DNA from: Phycisphaeraceae bacterium | Lineage (GTDB): Bacteria > Planctomycetota > Phycisphaerae > Phycisphaerales > UBA1924 | Assembly: GCA_019636515.1 (NCBI GenBank) | Contig: JAHBXI010000003.1 | Span: 186,001 to 250,000, forward strand | Direction of reading: 5' to 3' | Length of the DNA: 64,000 nt | In this document: piece after piece, positions 9,001-16,287 of the stretch | Layout of the letters: each line of letters opens with the position of its first letter | Numbering within the stretch: the first letter of the stretch is position 1 | Program-made: the position numbers and the translations under genes | The notes under the pieces: model-generated | Told to the model about the DNA's origin: nothing | Databases searched by the model: none | The model's input: only the letters and a program-made list of their open reading frames with translations

Positions 9001-9269
9001 AGAGTTAGACCGTTGAGAATGTGCATCGCCGCGCTGGGGTTCGTGAGCGACAGGTCGAACAACTGGATGGAGATGTTGAGCGTGACGGTGTACGCCCCGG
9101 CGACGGCGATCTGCGCCAAGGCCGCCGGGCCGTTGGGGATGCCGGCCGTCCAGTTCCCTGCCGTGTTCCAGTTGCCCGACACGGGATTGAGCCACTGCGA
9201 CTGCCCCGCCGCCAGGTGCGAGGAGACGGCAAGCCCGACCATGCCAAGAACCGTACGAACGTTTGCCAT
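6030..9269 (-). CDS. Secreted repeat protein with calcium-loop C-terminal tail
   Basis: A 1079-residue exported protein. Residues 1-23 (MANVRTVLGMVGLAVSSHLA...) form a Sec signal. The body is a string of Gly, Thr and Asn-rich beta-helix-like repeats (NDGVVTVNPTAGG, LNANTGNLDTAYL, ATISGGTIEATGGG), as in passenger regions of autotransporters and adhesins. Three copies of a 184-residue unit are almost identical at DNA level. The C-terminus carries two calcium-loop motifs (ADFDGSGFVDTDDY and ADFDGSGFVDTDDF) and ends FMAGC, the tail also seen on three other proteins here. ATG 9269 has GGGAG upstream. No autotransporter barrel is present. The likely role is a surface or matrix protein; no function can be assigned. 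Confidence 0.85.
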   Translation of the reverse strand: MANVRTVLGMVGLAVSSHLAAGQSQWLNPVSGNWNTAGNWTAGIPNGPAALAQIAVAGAYTVTLNISIQLFDLSLTNPSAAMHILNGLTLTNHGPSMLNDGVILVNPASGGSGTLINFAESSILGSSPGSFGQVVLSAHPGNTDTAYLATAGGKVLTNAASHTIRGTGSIHAQLDNLGDILADQDGRILRLASSAKINRALIEALAGGQLRIDSITVSQENDALIHNHSGSVTLSNATISDGLLGAAAGRSIDVSGAATLTGSVETFGAITIPNGSFLIVNQATWKNDGVVTVNPTAGANGSFIRFDQDTTTDGASTFALNANTGNLDTAYLTNSGPRTLFLHDQGAIRGTGRVYLPVVNSGLIHADAPGKILELNSSNKTNHAVIQATGGGLLRISGITVTQSSTGVIKTAGTDLTLNNATISGGTIEATGGGRIDVSGAATLTGNAKTSGPTTIPNGTLLIVNQATWKNDGVVTVNPTAGGNASYIRFDQDTTTDGAGTFTLNANTGNLDTAYLINSGPRTLFLHDQGAIRGTGRVYLPVVNSGLIHADAPGKILELNSSNKTNHAVIQATGGGLLRISGITVTQSSTGVIKTAGTDLTLNNATISGGTIEATGGGRIDVSGAATLTGNAKTSGPTTIPNGTLLIVNQATWKNDGVVTVNPTAGGNASYIRFDQDTTTDGAGTFTLNANTGNLDTAYLINSGPRTLFLHDQGAIRGTGRVYLPVVNSGLIHADAPGKILELNSSNKTNHAVIQATGGGLLRISGITVTQSSTGVIKTAGTDLTLNNATISGGTIEATGGGGLAVSGSATLTGGVNFFGPAHIPSGSFLVINQPETLHSGVLTVNTAAGDGATSTRFSTASRIDGGEILLNANAGNLDTAYLQAMSGLVTLGGQETLRGLGRLYGPFANHGATSPGVNPGAIGRLECMSSFTMGDDAVLEIDVGGVSPSQFDRLVGSTSIHVGGTIRARLTNGYEPIGGETFDIVTAPSRTGFFTYFDIEQYPGGAKKFAVKYLPGKVQLLARGCSADFDGSGFVDTDDYDAFVYAFELGGDDADFDGSGFVDTDDFTAFVLAFMAGC
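6865..8300 (-). repeat. Tandem 552-bp coding repeats
   Basis: The units begin at 6865, 7417 and 7969, with a period of exactly 552 bp (184 codons). The first two are nearly identical over their full length, with only a few substitutions. The third is near identical to about 8300, after which a diverged unit follows to about 8520. The exact codon-multiple period keeps the frame of the surface protein. This indicates recent duplication or gene conversion. Confidence 0.92.
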
Positions 9270-9502
9270 GATTCACTCTCCCATCGGGGTATCCCGGCCG
9301 GAACCCGCGGCGTCAGAACATCCATCCGCGCAAGCCGGTCGAGTTGACAACCTCCCCTCCAAGAGTAATGGGAATCGCCTGCCCGTCCGGACAGAATAAT
9401 CACCAAACATGCAAAAAATCCAGAATACCCGTGGTTATAGGTGCTTTCCGGCAGGTTCCGGCGTCGGCAAGCGGGGGCGCGGGCCGATCGACCCAGACCC
9501 GT

Positions 9503-11065
9503 TCAGGCGTGGATCACGCGGCCCTCGGAGGCCAGGGCGGCCTCGTGGAGCGCCTCGTGCATCGTCGGGTGGGCATGCATGGTCACGATGAGTTCCTCGG
9601 TCGTGGCCTCGAGGCGTCGAGCCAGGCCCATCTCCCCGATGAGTTCGGTCGCCTGGTCGCCCAGGATGTGTGCCCCGAGGATCTCGCCTCGCGGCAATCC
9701 GCGCAGGATCTTGACCATGCCGATGTTCTGGTTGGAGGCGATGGCCTTGCCGTGGGCCTGGAGTTGGTAGACGCCCGTGGCGTAGTCCTTGCCTTTGACC
9801 TTGCCCTGGGCGATCAGGTCGCGCTCGGTGAAGCCGACGCTCGCCACCTGCGGGTGGCAGTACGTGCAACCCGGGACCGTCGAGTAGTCGATGGGGATGG
9901 GATCGTGGTGGAGTTTGCCGGCCTTGTGGGCGAGGCGCTCCACGCACACCACGGCCTCCTCGCTGGCGACGTGCGCGAGCCACGGGGGGCCGATGACATC
10001 GCCGATGGCGTGGATGCCGGGAAGGTTGGTCTTGTAGTCGATCGGCTCGTCACGGGTTTTACCGGGGACGAAGTCGGTCTTGACGTGGTCTTTCTCGATC
10101 AAGAGCCCGAGGGAGGCGTCGAAGAGCCCGTCGTAGCGCCCCTTGACGCCGACGGCCAGGAGGACCTTGTCGGCCTGAAGGACCTCCTTCTTCGATTCGT
10201 CACCGGCCATGCGTCCGTCGGCCGCCTTGACGACCGGGGCGACGGTGACCTTGACCCCACCGGCGAGTTTCTCGACGCCGATCGTGGTGGTCGAGACGCG
10301 GATATCCATGCCGTGCTTACGGTAGATTTTCTCGAGCGCGGCGGAGATCTCGTCGTCCTCGACCGGAAGGATGCGGGGCATCATCTCGACGACGGTGACC
10401 TTGGTCCCGAAGGTGCTGTAGAAATAGGCGAACTCCATGCCGATGGCGCCGGCTCCGATCACGATCAGGCTGGCGGGCATCTCCCGGGTGTTCATTGCCT
10501 CCCGGGCTCCCATGATCCGGTCGCCGTCGAACTTCGCGAAGGGCAGGTCGCGGGCCACCGATCCGGTCGCGATCAGGACGTGGTCGGCGGTCACGATCTC
10601 GCGCGGGGCCTTGGAGGTGTTCTCGCAAGGGGCGTGCGTGAGGGTGTCCTGGACCTTGCAGTCGTAGACCTCGACGCGGCAGGGGGATGACCCCTGGCGC
10701 GCGGAGACGATCTTCGCGTTGCCCTTGATGGACTCGATCTTGTTCTTGCGGAAGAGGAACTCGATCCCCTTGTTGAGTTTGGAGGCGACGTCGCGTGACC
10801 GGCCGATCGTCTTGGACCAGTCCACCGAGATGGTCCCGTCGACCTTCAGGCCCCAGTCGGCGGCCTGGGTGTGGACCTTCTCGTACAACTCGGCGTTGGC
10901 GAGCAGGGCCTTGGTGGGGATGCACCCCCAGTTGAGGCAGACGCCCCCGAGTTTGTCGCGTTCGATGCAGGCGACCTTCATGCCCAGTTGCGCGGCCCGG
11001 ATCGCGCCCACGTATCCCCCGGGACCCCCTCCGATGACGATCAGATCAAAGTGGCGTTCCGCCAT
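9503..11065 (-). CDS. lpdA: Dihydrolipoyl dehydrogenase
   Basis: E3 flavoprotein that reoxidises dihydrolipoamide in 2-oxoacid dehydrogenase or glycine cleavage complexes with NAD+. It shows the FAD Rossmann motif GGGPGG (12-17), the redox disulfide C43/C48 in GGVCLNWGCIPTK, the NAD-binding GAGAIGMEFA and the C-terminal catalytic HPTMHEALHEA. At 520 residues it is longer than usual (about 470) because of inserts around residues 125-150 (a Cys-containing loop) and 270-290 (KAADGRMAGDESKKE). No E1 or E2 gene is adjacent, so it may serve several complexes. The ATG at 11065 gives the standard N-terminus MAERHFDLIVIGGG. Confidence 0.96.
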   Translation of the reverse strand: MAERHFDLIVIGGGPGGYVGAIRAAQLGMKVACIERDKLGGVCLNWGCIPTKALLANAELYEKVHTQAADWGLKVDGTISVDWSKTIGRSRDVASKLNKGIEFLFRKNKIESIKGNAKIVSARQGSSPCRVEVYDCKVQDTLTHAPCENTSKAPREIVTADHVLIATGSVARDLPFAKFDGDRIMGAREAMNTREMPASLIVIGAGAIGMEFAYFYSTFGTKVTVVEMMPRILPVEDDEISAALEKIYRKHGMDIRVSTTTIGVEKLAGGVKVTVAPVVKAADGRMAGDESKKEVLQADKVLLAVGVKGRYDGLFDASLGLLIEKDHVKTDFVPGKTRDEPIDYKTNLPGIHAIGDVIGPPWLAHVASEEAVVCVERLAHKAGKLHHDPIPIDYSTVPGCTYCHPQVASVGFTERDLIAQGKVKGKDYATGVYQLQAHGKAIASNQNIGMVKILRGLPRGEILGAHILGDQATELIGEMGLARRLEATTEELIVTMHAHPTMHEALHEAALASEGRVIHA

Positions 11066-11195
11066 GATGGTGCGACTCCTGACCCCGCCCGCGGGGGCCG
11101 TGGGACCGGCGCCGCGTCGGGGGCGCGAGTATACGCGCGGGGAAACCGCCTCCCCGGCCCGGACGGGTCCGGTGGATGGGGGTCGGGCTTGCCGG

Positions 11196-12074
11196 TCAGG
11201 CCTTGACGGCGTAGTCGAAGACGCCCCGACCGGACTTGTCTCCCAGACGTCCGGCGGCGACGAGTTGCTTGAGCAGCGGGCATGCCCTGTAGCGGTCGTT
11301 GTTGAGGCCGTCGGCCAGGACGTTCATGATGTGCTCGCAGGTGTCCAGGCCGATGAAGTCGGCCAGGCGGAGCGGGCCCATGGGGAAGTTGCACCCGAGT
11401 TTCATGATCTCGTCGATGTGGGCCGGCTCGGCGACCCCCTCCATCCAGGCGTAGAAGGCCTCGTTGATCATCGGCATCAGGACGCGGTTGGAGACGAAGC
11501 CGGCGCGGTCGTTGGCGGGGATGGGCGTCTTGGCGAGCAGTCTCGACAGTTCCAGGGTGGTCGCGGTGGTGGCCTCGGAGGTCTGAATCCCCTTGATGAC
11601 TTCGACGAGTTTCATCACCGGGACGGGGTTGAAAAAGTGCATGCCGATCACGCGTGCCCCCGCCCCCTTGCGGGCGGTCTCGGCCGCGGCGGCGATCTCG
11701 GTGATGGAGATCGAACTGGTGTTGGTGGCCAGGATCACGTCCTCGCGCATCATGCGGGCGAGGTTGGCGAAGATATCCCGCTTGACCTGGGCGTTCTCGA
11801 CCGCGGCCTCGACGACAAAGTCGGCGTCCTTGATCAGGTCGAACATATGGACGTACTTGATGCGGGCGATCGCGGCGTCGGCATCCTCTTGCTTGATGCG
11901 CTGCTTCTCGACCTCCCGGGCCAGACGCTTCTTGTGATCCGCCTCGCACTTGTGCTGCTGATCGGCGGACTTGTCGCACAGGATGACGCCGAACTTGTTG
12001 ATCGCGGCGACCAGCGCGATGCCCCCGCCCATCTGCCCGGCTCCCACCACGCCGATCGTCTTGATGTTCTGCAT
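11196..12074 (-). CDS. 3-hydroxybutyryl-CoA dehydrogenase family protein
   Basis: A 292-residue NAD-dependent 3-hydroxyacyl-CoA dehydrogenase. It has the N-terminal Rossmann motif VVGAGQMGGGIA, the catalytic region MHFFNPVPVMKLVEVI containing the His-Glu relay His, and the C-terminal helical domain (GFVSNRVLMPMINEAFYAW, then GPLRLADFIGLDTCEHIM). It interconverts 3-hydroxyacyl-CoA and acetoacyl-CoA in beta-oxidation or butyrate and PHB-type metabolism. ATG 12074 is chosen for the GGGAG ribosome-binding site upstream; a start at 12131 adds low-complexity residues. A Lys and Gln-rich helix near residues 40-65 is the usual family feature. The gene lies 130 bp from lpdA on the same strand. Confidence 0.93.
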   Translation of the reverse strand: MQNIKTIGVVGAGQMGGGIALVAAINKFGVILCDKSADQQHKCEADHKKRLAREVEKQRIKQEDADAAIARIKYVHMFDLIKDADFVVEAAVENAQVKRDIFANLARMMREDVILATNTSSISITEIAAAAETARKGAGARVIGMHFFNPVPVMKLVEVIKGIQTSEATTATTLELSRLLAKTPIPANDRAGFVSNRVLMPMINEAFYAWMEGVAEPAHIDEIMKLGCNFPMGPLRLADFIGLDTCEHIMNVLADGLNNDRYRACPLLKQLVAAGRLGDKSGRGVFDYAVKA

Positions 12075-12199
12075 GGAAACTCCCTTGGGCCCGGCGGCGG
12101 CCGAAGCGCCCCGCGGCGCGGCAAGGGGCATGATACACGGCCGCGCAGGCCCCCGGCGACCGCCGCTTGGCGCCGGTCGTGGCGTGCCTAGCCTTGGCC

Positions 12200-12508
12200 A
12201 TGCCGTCGATCCAGGACCTCGAGCGACTCCTCCGCGACGATCCGGGTGATGCGTTCTTGTTGTACGGCCTGGCGCACGAGTACGCCCGCACCGGGCGACA
12301 CGACGCGGCGATCGAGCACTACGACCGGTGCCTGGTCGCCGACCCGGGGATGTCCTACGCGTATTACCACAAGGCCAGGAGCCTGGTCGCGCTGGGTCGC
12401 GCCCCAGAGGCCGTCCTTGTGCTGCGGGCGGGAATCGAGCGGGCGCGGGCCGCCAACGACTCCCATGCCGTGTCCGAACTTGTCGCCATGCTCGACGAAC
12501 TCACCTGA
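12200..12508 (+). CDS. Small tetratricopeptide-repeat protein
   Basis: A 102-residue protein made of about two and a half TPR helices pairs (DAFLLYGLAHEYARTGRHDA, SYAYYHKARSLVALGRAPEA). No signal or membrane segment is visible, so it is probably a cytoplasmic protein-interaction module. I chose ATG 12200 (MPSIQDLERLLRDDPGDAF) because TPR homologues commonly begin this way; an upstream start at 12167 adds 11 residues. It is divergent from the hydroxyacyl-CoA dehydrogenase gene and directly precedes the znuA operator. No specific partner can be named. Confidence 0.8.
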   Translation: MPSIQDLERLLRDDPGDAFLLYGLAHEYARTGRHDAAIEHYDRCLVADPGMSYAYYHKARSLVALGRAPEAVLVLRAGIERARAANDSHAVSELVAMLDELT

Positions 12509-12540
12509 TGGGTCCACCGCCGGGGGGCGTGCGGCGTATG

Positions 12541-12566
12541 CTTATTGACTTGGTATTCTCAATAAG
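12541..12566 (+). promoter_or_regulatory. Palindromic operator upstream of znuA
   Basis: A perfect 8-bp inverted repeat, CTTATTGA and TCAATAAG, is separated by 10 bp and centred about 44 bp before the znuA start. It is AT-rich in an otherwise GC-rich region. Position and symmetry suit a Fur-family (Zur) metalloregulator site. Assigning it to zinc control is an inference; no regulator gene lies nearby. Confidence 0.6.
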
Positions 12567-12596
12567 ACCTCGCCACCCGTTTCCCAGGAACCACGC

Positions 12597-13607
12597 ATGA
12601 AGATCCGCCCGCTTGCCCTCGGCCTGCCCGCCGCCGCCGCCGCCGCCGTGGTCGCCGTGGTCGCCGTCGTCGCCCTGGTCGCGGTGCTGGTTTCCCGACC
12701 GGGTGGAGTACCCGCCGACGGCGCCGGGCTTCGTATCGTCGTCTCGATCCCCCCACTGGCCGAACTGGCCACGCGACTGGCTCCCCCGGGGTCGAGCGTC
12801 ACGGTTCTTATGCCGCCCGGCCGATCCGAGCACGGGCACGAGTTCACACCCGGCGACCTGGCCCACCTCGCCCGGGCCGACGTGGTGGTGTACGTTGGCC
12901 TGGGACTCGAGCCGCAGGTCGAAAAATTCCTCGCCCAGCGGCCCGACAAGCGACGCCGCGACGTCTGCTTCGCCACCGCCGTGGGGATCCTGCCCACCGA
13001 TCACAACCACAACCACCACAACCATGACCACGATCACGATCACGATCACGATCACGAAGGTTGCGATCACGGCGGCGTCGATCCCCATCTTTGGCTCGAC
13101 CCCATCCTGATCCGGCGGCTGGTGCCGGTCCTGTCGGGAGCGGTGGGGGCCGCGCTCAAGACCTCGGGCCGGGACACGCCCGAAGCGATCGGGGCGCTCA
13201 TCCAGGCCGAGGAAGACCTTGATCGAGACATCGCCGCGCTGGACGACGAGTTCCGATCCGCCCTCGAGCCTCTCCGCGGCATCCCGATCGTCACCCACCA
13301 CAATGCCTGGGGACGCCTGGCCGATCGCTACGGCCTTCGCATCGCCGCGGTCATCCGCCCGATCGAGACCGCCGAGCCGACCCCCGGCCAGGTCGCCCAG
13401 GCGGTCAAGGCCATCCGTGAGCAGGGGGCGACGACGATCTTCGTCGAGCCGCAGTTCGACGCCGCGTCGGCCCGCCGGATCGCCGCCTCCGCCGGCGCCT
13501 CGGTCGGCATCCTCGACCCGATCGGGGATGGTCGCTGGTTTGACCTGATGCGCACAAACCTGACTTCACTCCTGGGCGCCTCCCGCGAGAACGCCGCGAA
13601 GCAGTGA
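12597..13607 (+). CDS. znuA: Zinc ABC transporter substrate-binding protein
   Basis: A periplasmic or membrane-tethered metal-binding protein of the ZnuA family (cluster A-I), which captures Zn2+ or Mn2+ for an ABC importer. It has an N-terminal hydrophobic segment (about 7-33, strings of Ala and Val), the first metal His in GRSEHGHEFTPGD, a His and Asp-rich loop at 136-158 (HNHNHHNHDHDH...) typical of zinc-specific members, DPHLWLDP at 162-169, and THHNAWGRLADRYGL. The His-rich loop argues for zinc. The permease and ATPase genes lie about 9 kb away on the other strand (22249-24017), so the system is split. A palindromic operator precedes the gene. Confidence 0.92.
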   Translation: MKIRPLALGLPAAAAAAVVAVVAVVALVAVLVSRPGGVPADGAGLRIVVSIPPLAELATRLAPPGSSVTVLMPPGRSEHGHEFTPGDLAHLARADVVVYVGLGLEPQVEKFLAQRPDKRRRDVCFATAVGILPTDHNHNHHNHDHDHDHDHDHEGCDHGGVDPHLWLDPILIRRLVPVLSGAVGAALKTSGRDTPEAIGALIQAEEDLDRDIAALDDEFRSALEPLRGIPIVTHHNAWGRLADRYGLRIAAVIRPIETAEPTPGQVAQAVKAIREQGATTIFVEPQFDAASARRIAASAGASVGILDPIGDGRWFDLMRTNLTSLLGASRENAAKQ

Positions 13608-13617
13608 AGCGAGCCCG

Positions 13618-13647
13618 ACCCGCCCTCACGCGGGTTGATTGTTTACT
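13618..13647 (+). terminator. Probable terminator after znuA
   Basis: ACCCGC, a 6-base loop and GCGGGT (13618-13635) form a short hairpin followed by the T-rich TGATTGTTTA, 11 bp after the znuA stop. The stem is short, so strength is uncertain. Confidence 0.45.
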
Positions 13648-13779
13648 CATCAAGGGCGCTGGTGAGCCGCCGCCGACATCCCCGACCTCATTCAGGCGTC
13701 GGCGCGCCGCGGCATCGCGGCCCGGGGCGCTGCCGCCGCCGCCGCGCACCGAATCTCGGTTCGCGAAAGACCGGATGAA

Positions 13780-13861
13780 GTGAATACTTCACGATCCGTT
13801 CGCAACGTGTAAGGTAAGATTTTTTTTTGTGATTGACACGGATGCGTGGCCGTGCCATGAT
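13780..13861 (+). promoter_or_regulatory. Promoter of the first Cys-rich module
   Basis: TTGACA (13833-13838), a 17-bp spacer and CATGAT (13856-13861) form a good sigma-70-type promoter. It predicts a 5' leader of about 70 bases before the GTG at 13940. Just upstream are a run of nine T (13820-13828) and an inverted repeat, GTGAA-TAC-TTCAC (13780-13792), which could be an operator. The stretch 13648-13779 between znuA and this promoter shows nothing else I can support. Confidence 0.65.
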
Positions 13862-13867
13862 GGAAGA

Positions 13868-13939
13868 GCGGGGCATGGTCGCGTCGAATCGGACGCGGAT
13901 TCCGGCGGGTGTGATGACACGTTGAAGGGGGAACCAACA
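13868..13939 (+). repeat. 72-bp leader repeat, copy 1
   Basis: This segment, from GCGGGGCATGG to the ribosome-binding region AGGGGGAACC, recurs at 17619-17690 with a single mismatch in 72 bases. It forms the 5' leader of the Cys-rich protein gene starting at 13940. Non-coding DNA this similar points to a recent duplication of the module or to conserved leader function. Confidence 0.9.
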
Positions 13940-14782
13940 GTGAAGCGGCAATCGTTCATGCGAGTCGGATCGTTGCGCGGTGTGTGTGTCTGTGCCGCGG
14001 CGGCGATAGCGGTACTGGCCGCGGCGGCCGCGGGTGGGCGGGCAAGAGCACAAAACGACTGCTTTTCGGAGAAATATAAGCCATGGGGGTGCGGAACGAA
14101 GTACACCTGCGAATACATCGGGGAGGAGGGCGGGAGCGAAGTCAGGACAACGGAATACTCCGGACCCGTGCGTCAACCATCAGGCTGGACGACGACCAAG
14201 GCGTGTGATTGTCGCTTGGCACCCTGCGGCCTGGTCCGGCAATGCCCGCCTTCGCAGGCGACGAAATCACAGGAGCAGAAGGTCTGCTGGGAGTACGGGG
14301 GATCGGCGTCGGTCGAAGCAAAGGTCGGCTATCTCATCGAAATACTTGGCAAGTTGGGCGTTACCGTATCCGTCGATATCAGCCGGGAAGGGTGCGAGAC
14401 GCTCTCGGAAGGCCTGGTGTATCACATCCCCTGGGAGCAGTGCTTTGATACCCATGGTCGAGATGTATCGATGGTTTACGAGGGCAAAGTCTATTATAGA
14501 ATAACGCCAAAGGTCTTTGTATGGCGTGTTACGGATCGTCAAACCGGAAAGTCTTATGTCATCCGAATCCCGTGCCCTCCGGTCAGCGGGGTTGTGAGTG
14601 CCAAGGCGGCCCTTGGGCGTGAACTGCAGATCGCGCCGTACCCGGAGCGGTGCGGGAGCATCGTGCCGGACCCCGACGTGTACGACGGGAAGAGGTCCGA
14701 CCCGTGCTGCTCGCCGCTGCCGCCGTGCGATCCCCCGCCGCCGGATGGCAAGATCTGCTGCGGGTGCGAGGGTACACGATGA
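13940..14782 (+). CDS. Secreted Cys-rich protein with CCGCEG tail (module A)
   Basis: About 280 residues from GTG 13940, which has AGGGGG upstream; an ATG six codons later is possible. A Sec signal (CAAAAIAVLAAAAA, cleavage near ARA-QND) precedes a Cys-rich body: KPWGCGTKYTC, KACDCRLAPCG, RQCPPS, then an SASVEAKVGYLIEILGKLGV helix, IPWEQCFDTHGRDV, and a Pro and Cys-rich end containing PYPERCGSIVPDPD, DPCCSPLPPC and PPPPDGKICCGCEGTR. The protein at 20427-21257 shares all these blocks. Many paired cysteines suggest disulfides or metal binding outside the cytoplasm. The stop overlaps the next start as ATGA. I do not recognise the family. Confidence 0.8.
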   Translation: MKRQSFMRVGSLRGVCVCAAAAIAVLAAAAAGGRARAQNDCFSEKYKPWGCGTKYTCEYIGEEGGSEVRTTEYSGPVRQPSGWTTTKACDCRLAPCGLVRQCPPSQATKSQEQKVCWEYGGSASVEAKVGYLIEILGKLGVTVSVDISREGCETLSEGLVYHIPWEQCFDTHGRDVSMVYEGKVYYRITPKVFVWRVTDRQTGKSYVIRIPCPPVSGVVSAKAALGRELQIAPYPERCGSIVPDPDVYDGKRSDPCCSPLPPCDPPPPDGKICCGCEGTR

Positions 14783-16041
14783 ACAGTGCATCCAATTCAA
14801 CCTCTCAAGGCATCCGGAAGCATCGCCGGATCGCGTGGGCCATCCTTTCGGTCGTCCTGCTTGCGGCGGTTCTGGCCGCGATCCGCCTGCACGCGGGCGG
14901 CGGGCGGGCGTCGGAGTCTCATCCCGACGCCGCGGCGGGGTCATGGCGCCCCGAGAGCGAGCCGGCGACGACCGGGATGCCCGACGCGCCACTCCGGCAC
15001 GATGGGGCGCCTCCCTTGTCAAGAGGCATCGACATACGAGATCGCCCGGGAGGGATCCTGCACCTCAGGGCGATGGAAGCGTACGACGACGGTGATTACG
15101 AGGTCGCGATCGCGATCTGGCGCGACGTCATCGACGGCGACTACCACCTCCTGGATCGTCTCTTTGCGTCGCGGAATATGGCGAACACGCTCAAACTCCT
15201 GGGCCGAAGTTCCGAGGCGATCCCGCTTCTGCGCGATGCCATTGAGGAGTTTAGATCGCAGGCGAGCACGCTCTCGCCGGATGGGCCGCTGGACACAACG
15301 ATGGCCTGGGTCGCGAAGAACTGCGCGCACCTGCTGGAGATTATCGACCCTTCCTTCAATCAGGTGTTCGTGGCCGATCTGGTGCTGGATCATCGCGCGC
15401 TGTTCGAGCGATCGGAAGTTCACGAGGCCATGCTCATCCGTGCGATGGAGTGGGGATGGGCCGGCGGGCGCGATGCGGACGTCATCGCCCAGGTCGAGGA
15501 GTCGTGGTTGATCGAAGAACCCGGGGACCAGCGATCGACCATGTGGGCCAGAGTGCAGACGTTTTACGCGAGATCGCTGATGCGTGCGGGCCGCCGCGCG
15601 GAAGCCGCCGACCACATGGGGAGAGTTTGGGAGCAGGCCAAAGGCCACGGGCACGAGCATGTCCGAGCGGTCGGCCCGAGCCTGGTGGAAGCCTTCCGGG
15701 CGGCCAGGCGTCATGACGACGCCATCGACGCGACATGGGAGATCATCGCCATGTACGACTCCTTCCTGGCCGCGCCAGGGCTGGGTGACTACGACCGCCG
15801 GTCTCTGGAGGACAGCCGCCGGAGTTTGCTCAACCAGATCAGCGCGAGCGGGACGTACGGGCGCCCCGTTGACTCTCTGCTGGCGATCCGACGCCTGAAG
15901 GACGTGGAGCACGAGAACCCGGACGTGCTGCGGTCGCTCGATATCGCCGAGGAAATGGCTCTGCGGGAGATCGAACAATCCGGTTCCGGGGGCGGTGCCG
16001 GAACCAGGGCCGGTGATGGCGAGCGGGGTGGTGGCGGGTGA
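14779..16041 (+). CDS. Single-pass membrane protein with helical repeats (module A)
   Basis: A 420-residue protein starting at the ATG that overlaps the upstream stop. A basic N-terminus and one hydrophobic helix (about 19-35, AWAILSVVLLAAVLAAI) anchor it. A low-complexity linker leads to a conserved RPGGILHLRAMEAYDDGDYE segment and TPR-like helical pairs (YHLLDRLFASRNMANTLKLL). The C-terminal half contains HDDAIDATWEIIAMYD and QISASGTYGRPVDSLLAIRR. Paralogues occur at 19204-20430 and 51071-52321, each directly after a Cys-rich gene or its tail. The bulk is probably extracytoplasmic. The family is unknown to me; a scaffold for the Cys-rich partner is an inference. Confidence 0.8.
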   Translation: MNSASNSTSQGIRKHRRIAWAILSVVLLAAVLAAIRLHAGGGRASESHPDAAAGSWRPESEPATTGMPDAPLRHDGAPPLSRGIDIRDRPGGILHLRAMEAYDDGDYEVAIAIWRDVIDGDYHLLDRLFASRNMANTLKLLGRSSEAIPLLRDAIEEFRSQASTLSPDGPLDTTMAWVAKNCAHLLEIIDPSFNQVFVADLVLDHRALFERSEVHEAMLIRAMEWGWAGGRDADVIAQVEESWLIEEPGDQRSTMWARVQTFYARSLMRAGRRAEAADHMGRVWEQAKGHGHEHVRAVGPSLVEAFRAARRHDDAIDATWEIIAMYDSFLAAPGLGDYDRRSLEDSRRSLLNQISASGTYGRPVDSLLAIRRLKDVEHENPDVLRSLDIAEEMALREIEQSGSGGGAGTRAGDGERGGGG

Positions 16042-16240
16042 ATTGGATCCGGCGCGGATCGCGCGTAGGCTTGCCTTGGGCCGCGGGTCCCCTCGGGGGC
16101 CGGGGTTGTGCCCGCTTCCGACACCAAAGGACGAGTACGACAACAGGCGCCGGATGCCGTGCTGCCGGCCGCAGTATCTGTGCGATGAGATTTATATTCC
16201 ATTCATCTATCCGTGCTGCGGGTGCGAGGCGGCCCGGTAG
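16016..16240 (+). CDS. Small Cys-tailed protein
   Basis: About 74 residues if started at the ATG at 16016, overlapping the end of the previous gene; GTG starts slightly downstream are possible. The N-terminal half is basic and Gly/Pro-rich. The C-terminal 30 residues are the convincing part: RRMPCCRPQYLCDEIYIPFI followed by YPCCGCEAAR, echoing the CCGCEG-x-R tail of the neighbouring secreted proteins. No signal peptide is visible, so it may be a degenerate C-terminal fragment of a Cys-rich protein and not a free peptide. The function is unknown. Confidence 0.5.
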   Translation: MASGVVAGELDPARIARRLALGRGSPRGPGLCPLPTPKDEYDNRRRMPCCRPQYLCDEIYIPFIYPCCGCEAAR

Positions 16241-16287
16241 GGCACGGGTTTTCTGCATCCCGCGCCGCGGGGAAAGGGGGTTGAATC

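Noticed and set aside
13029-13060. CACGAT hexamer tandem repeat as a non-coding repeat
   Set aside because: It encodes the His/Asp-rich metal loop of ZnuA and is explained by coding function.
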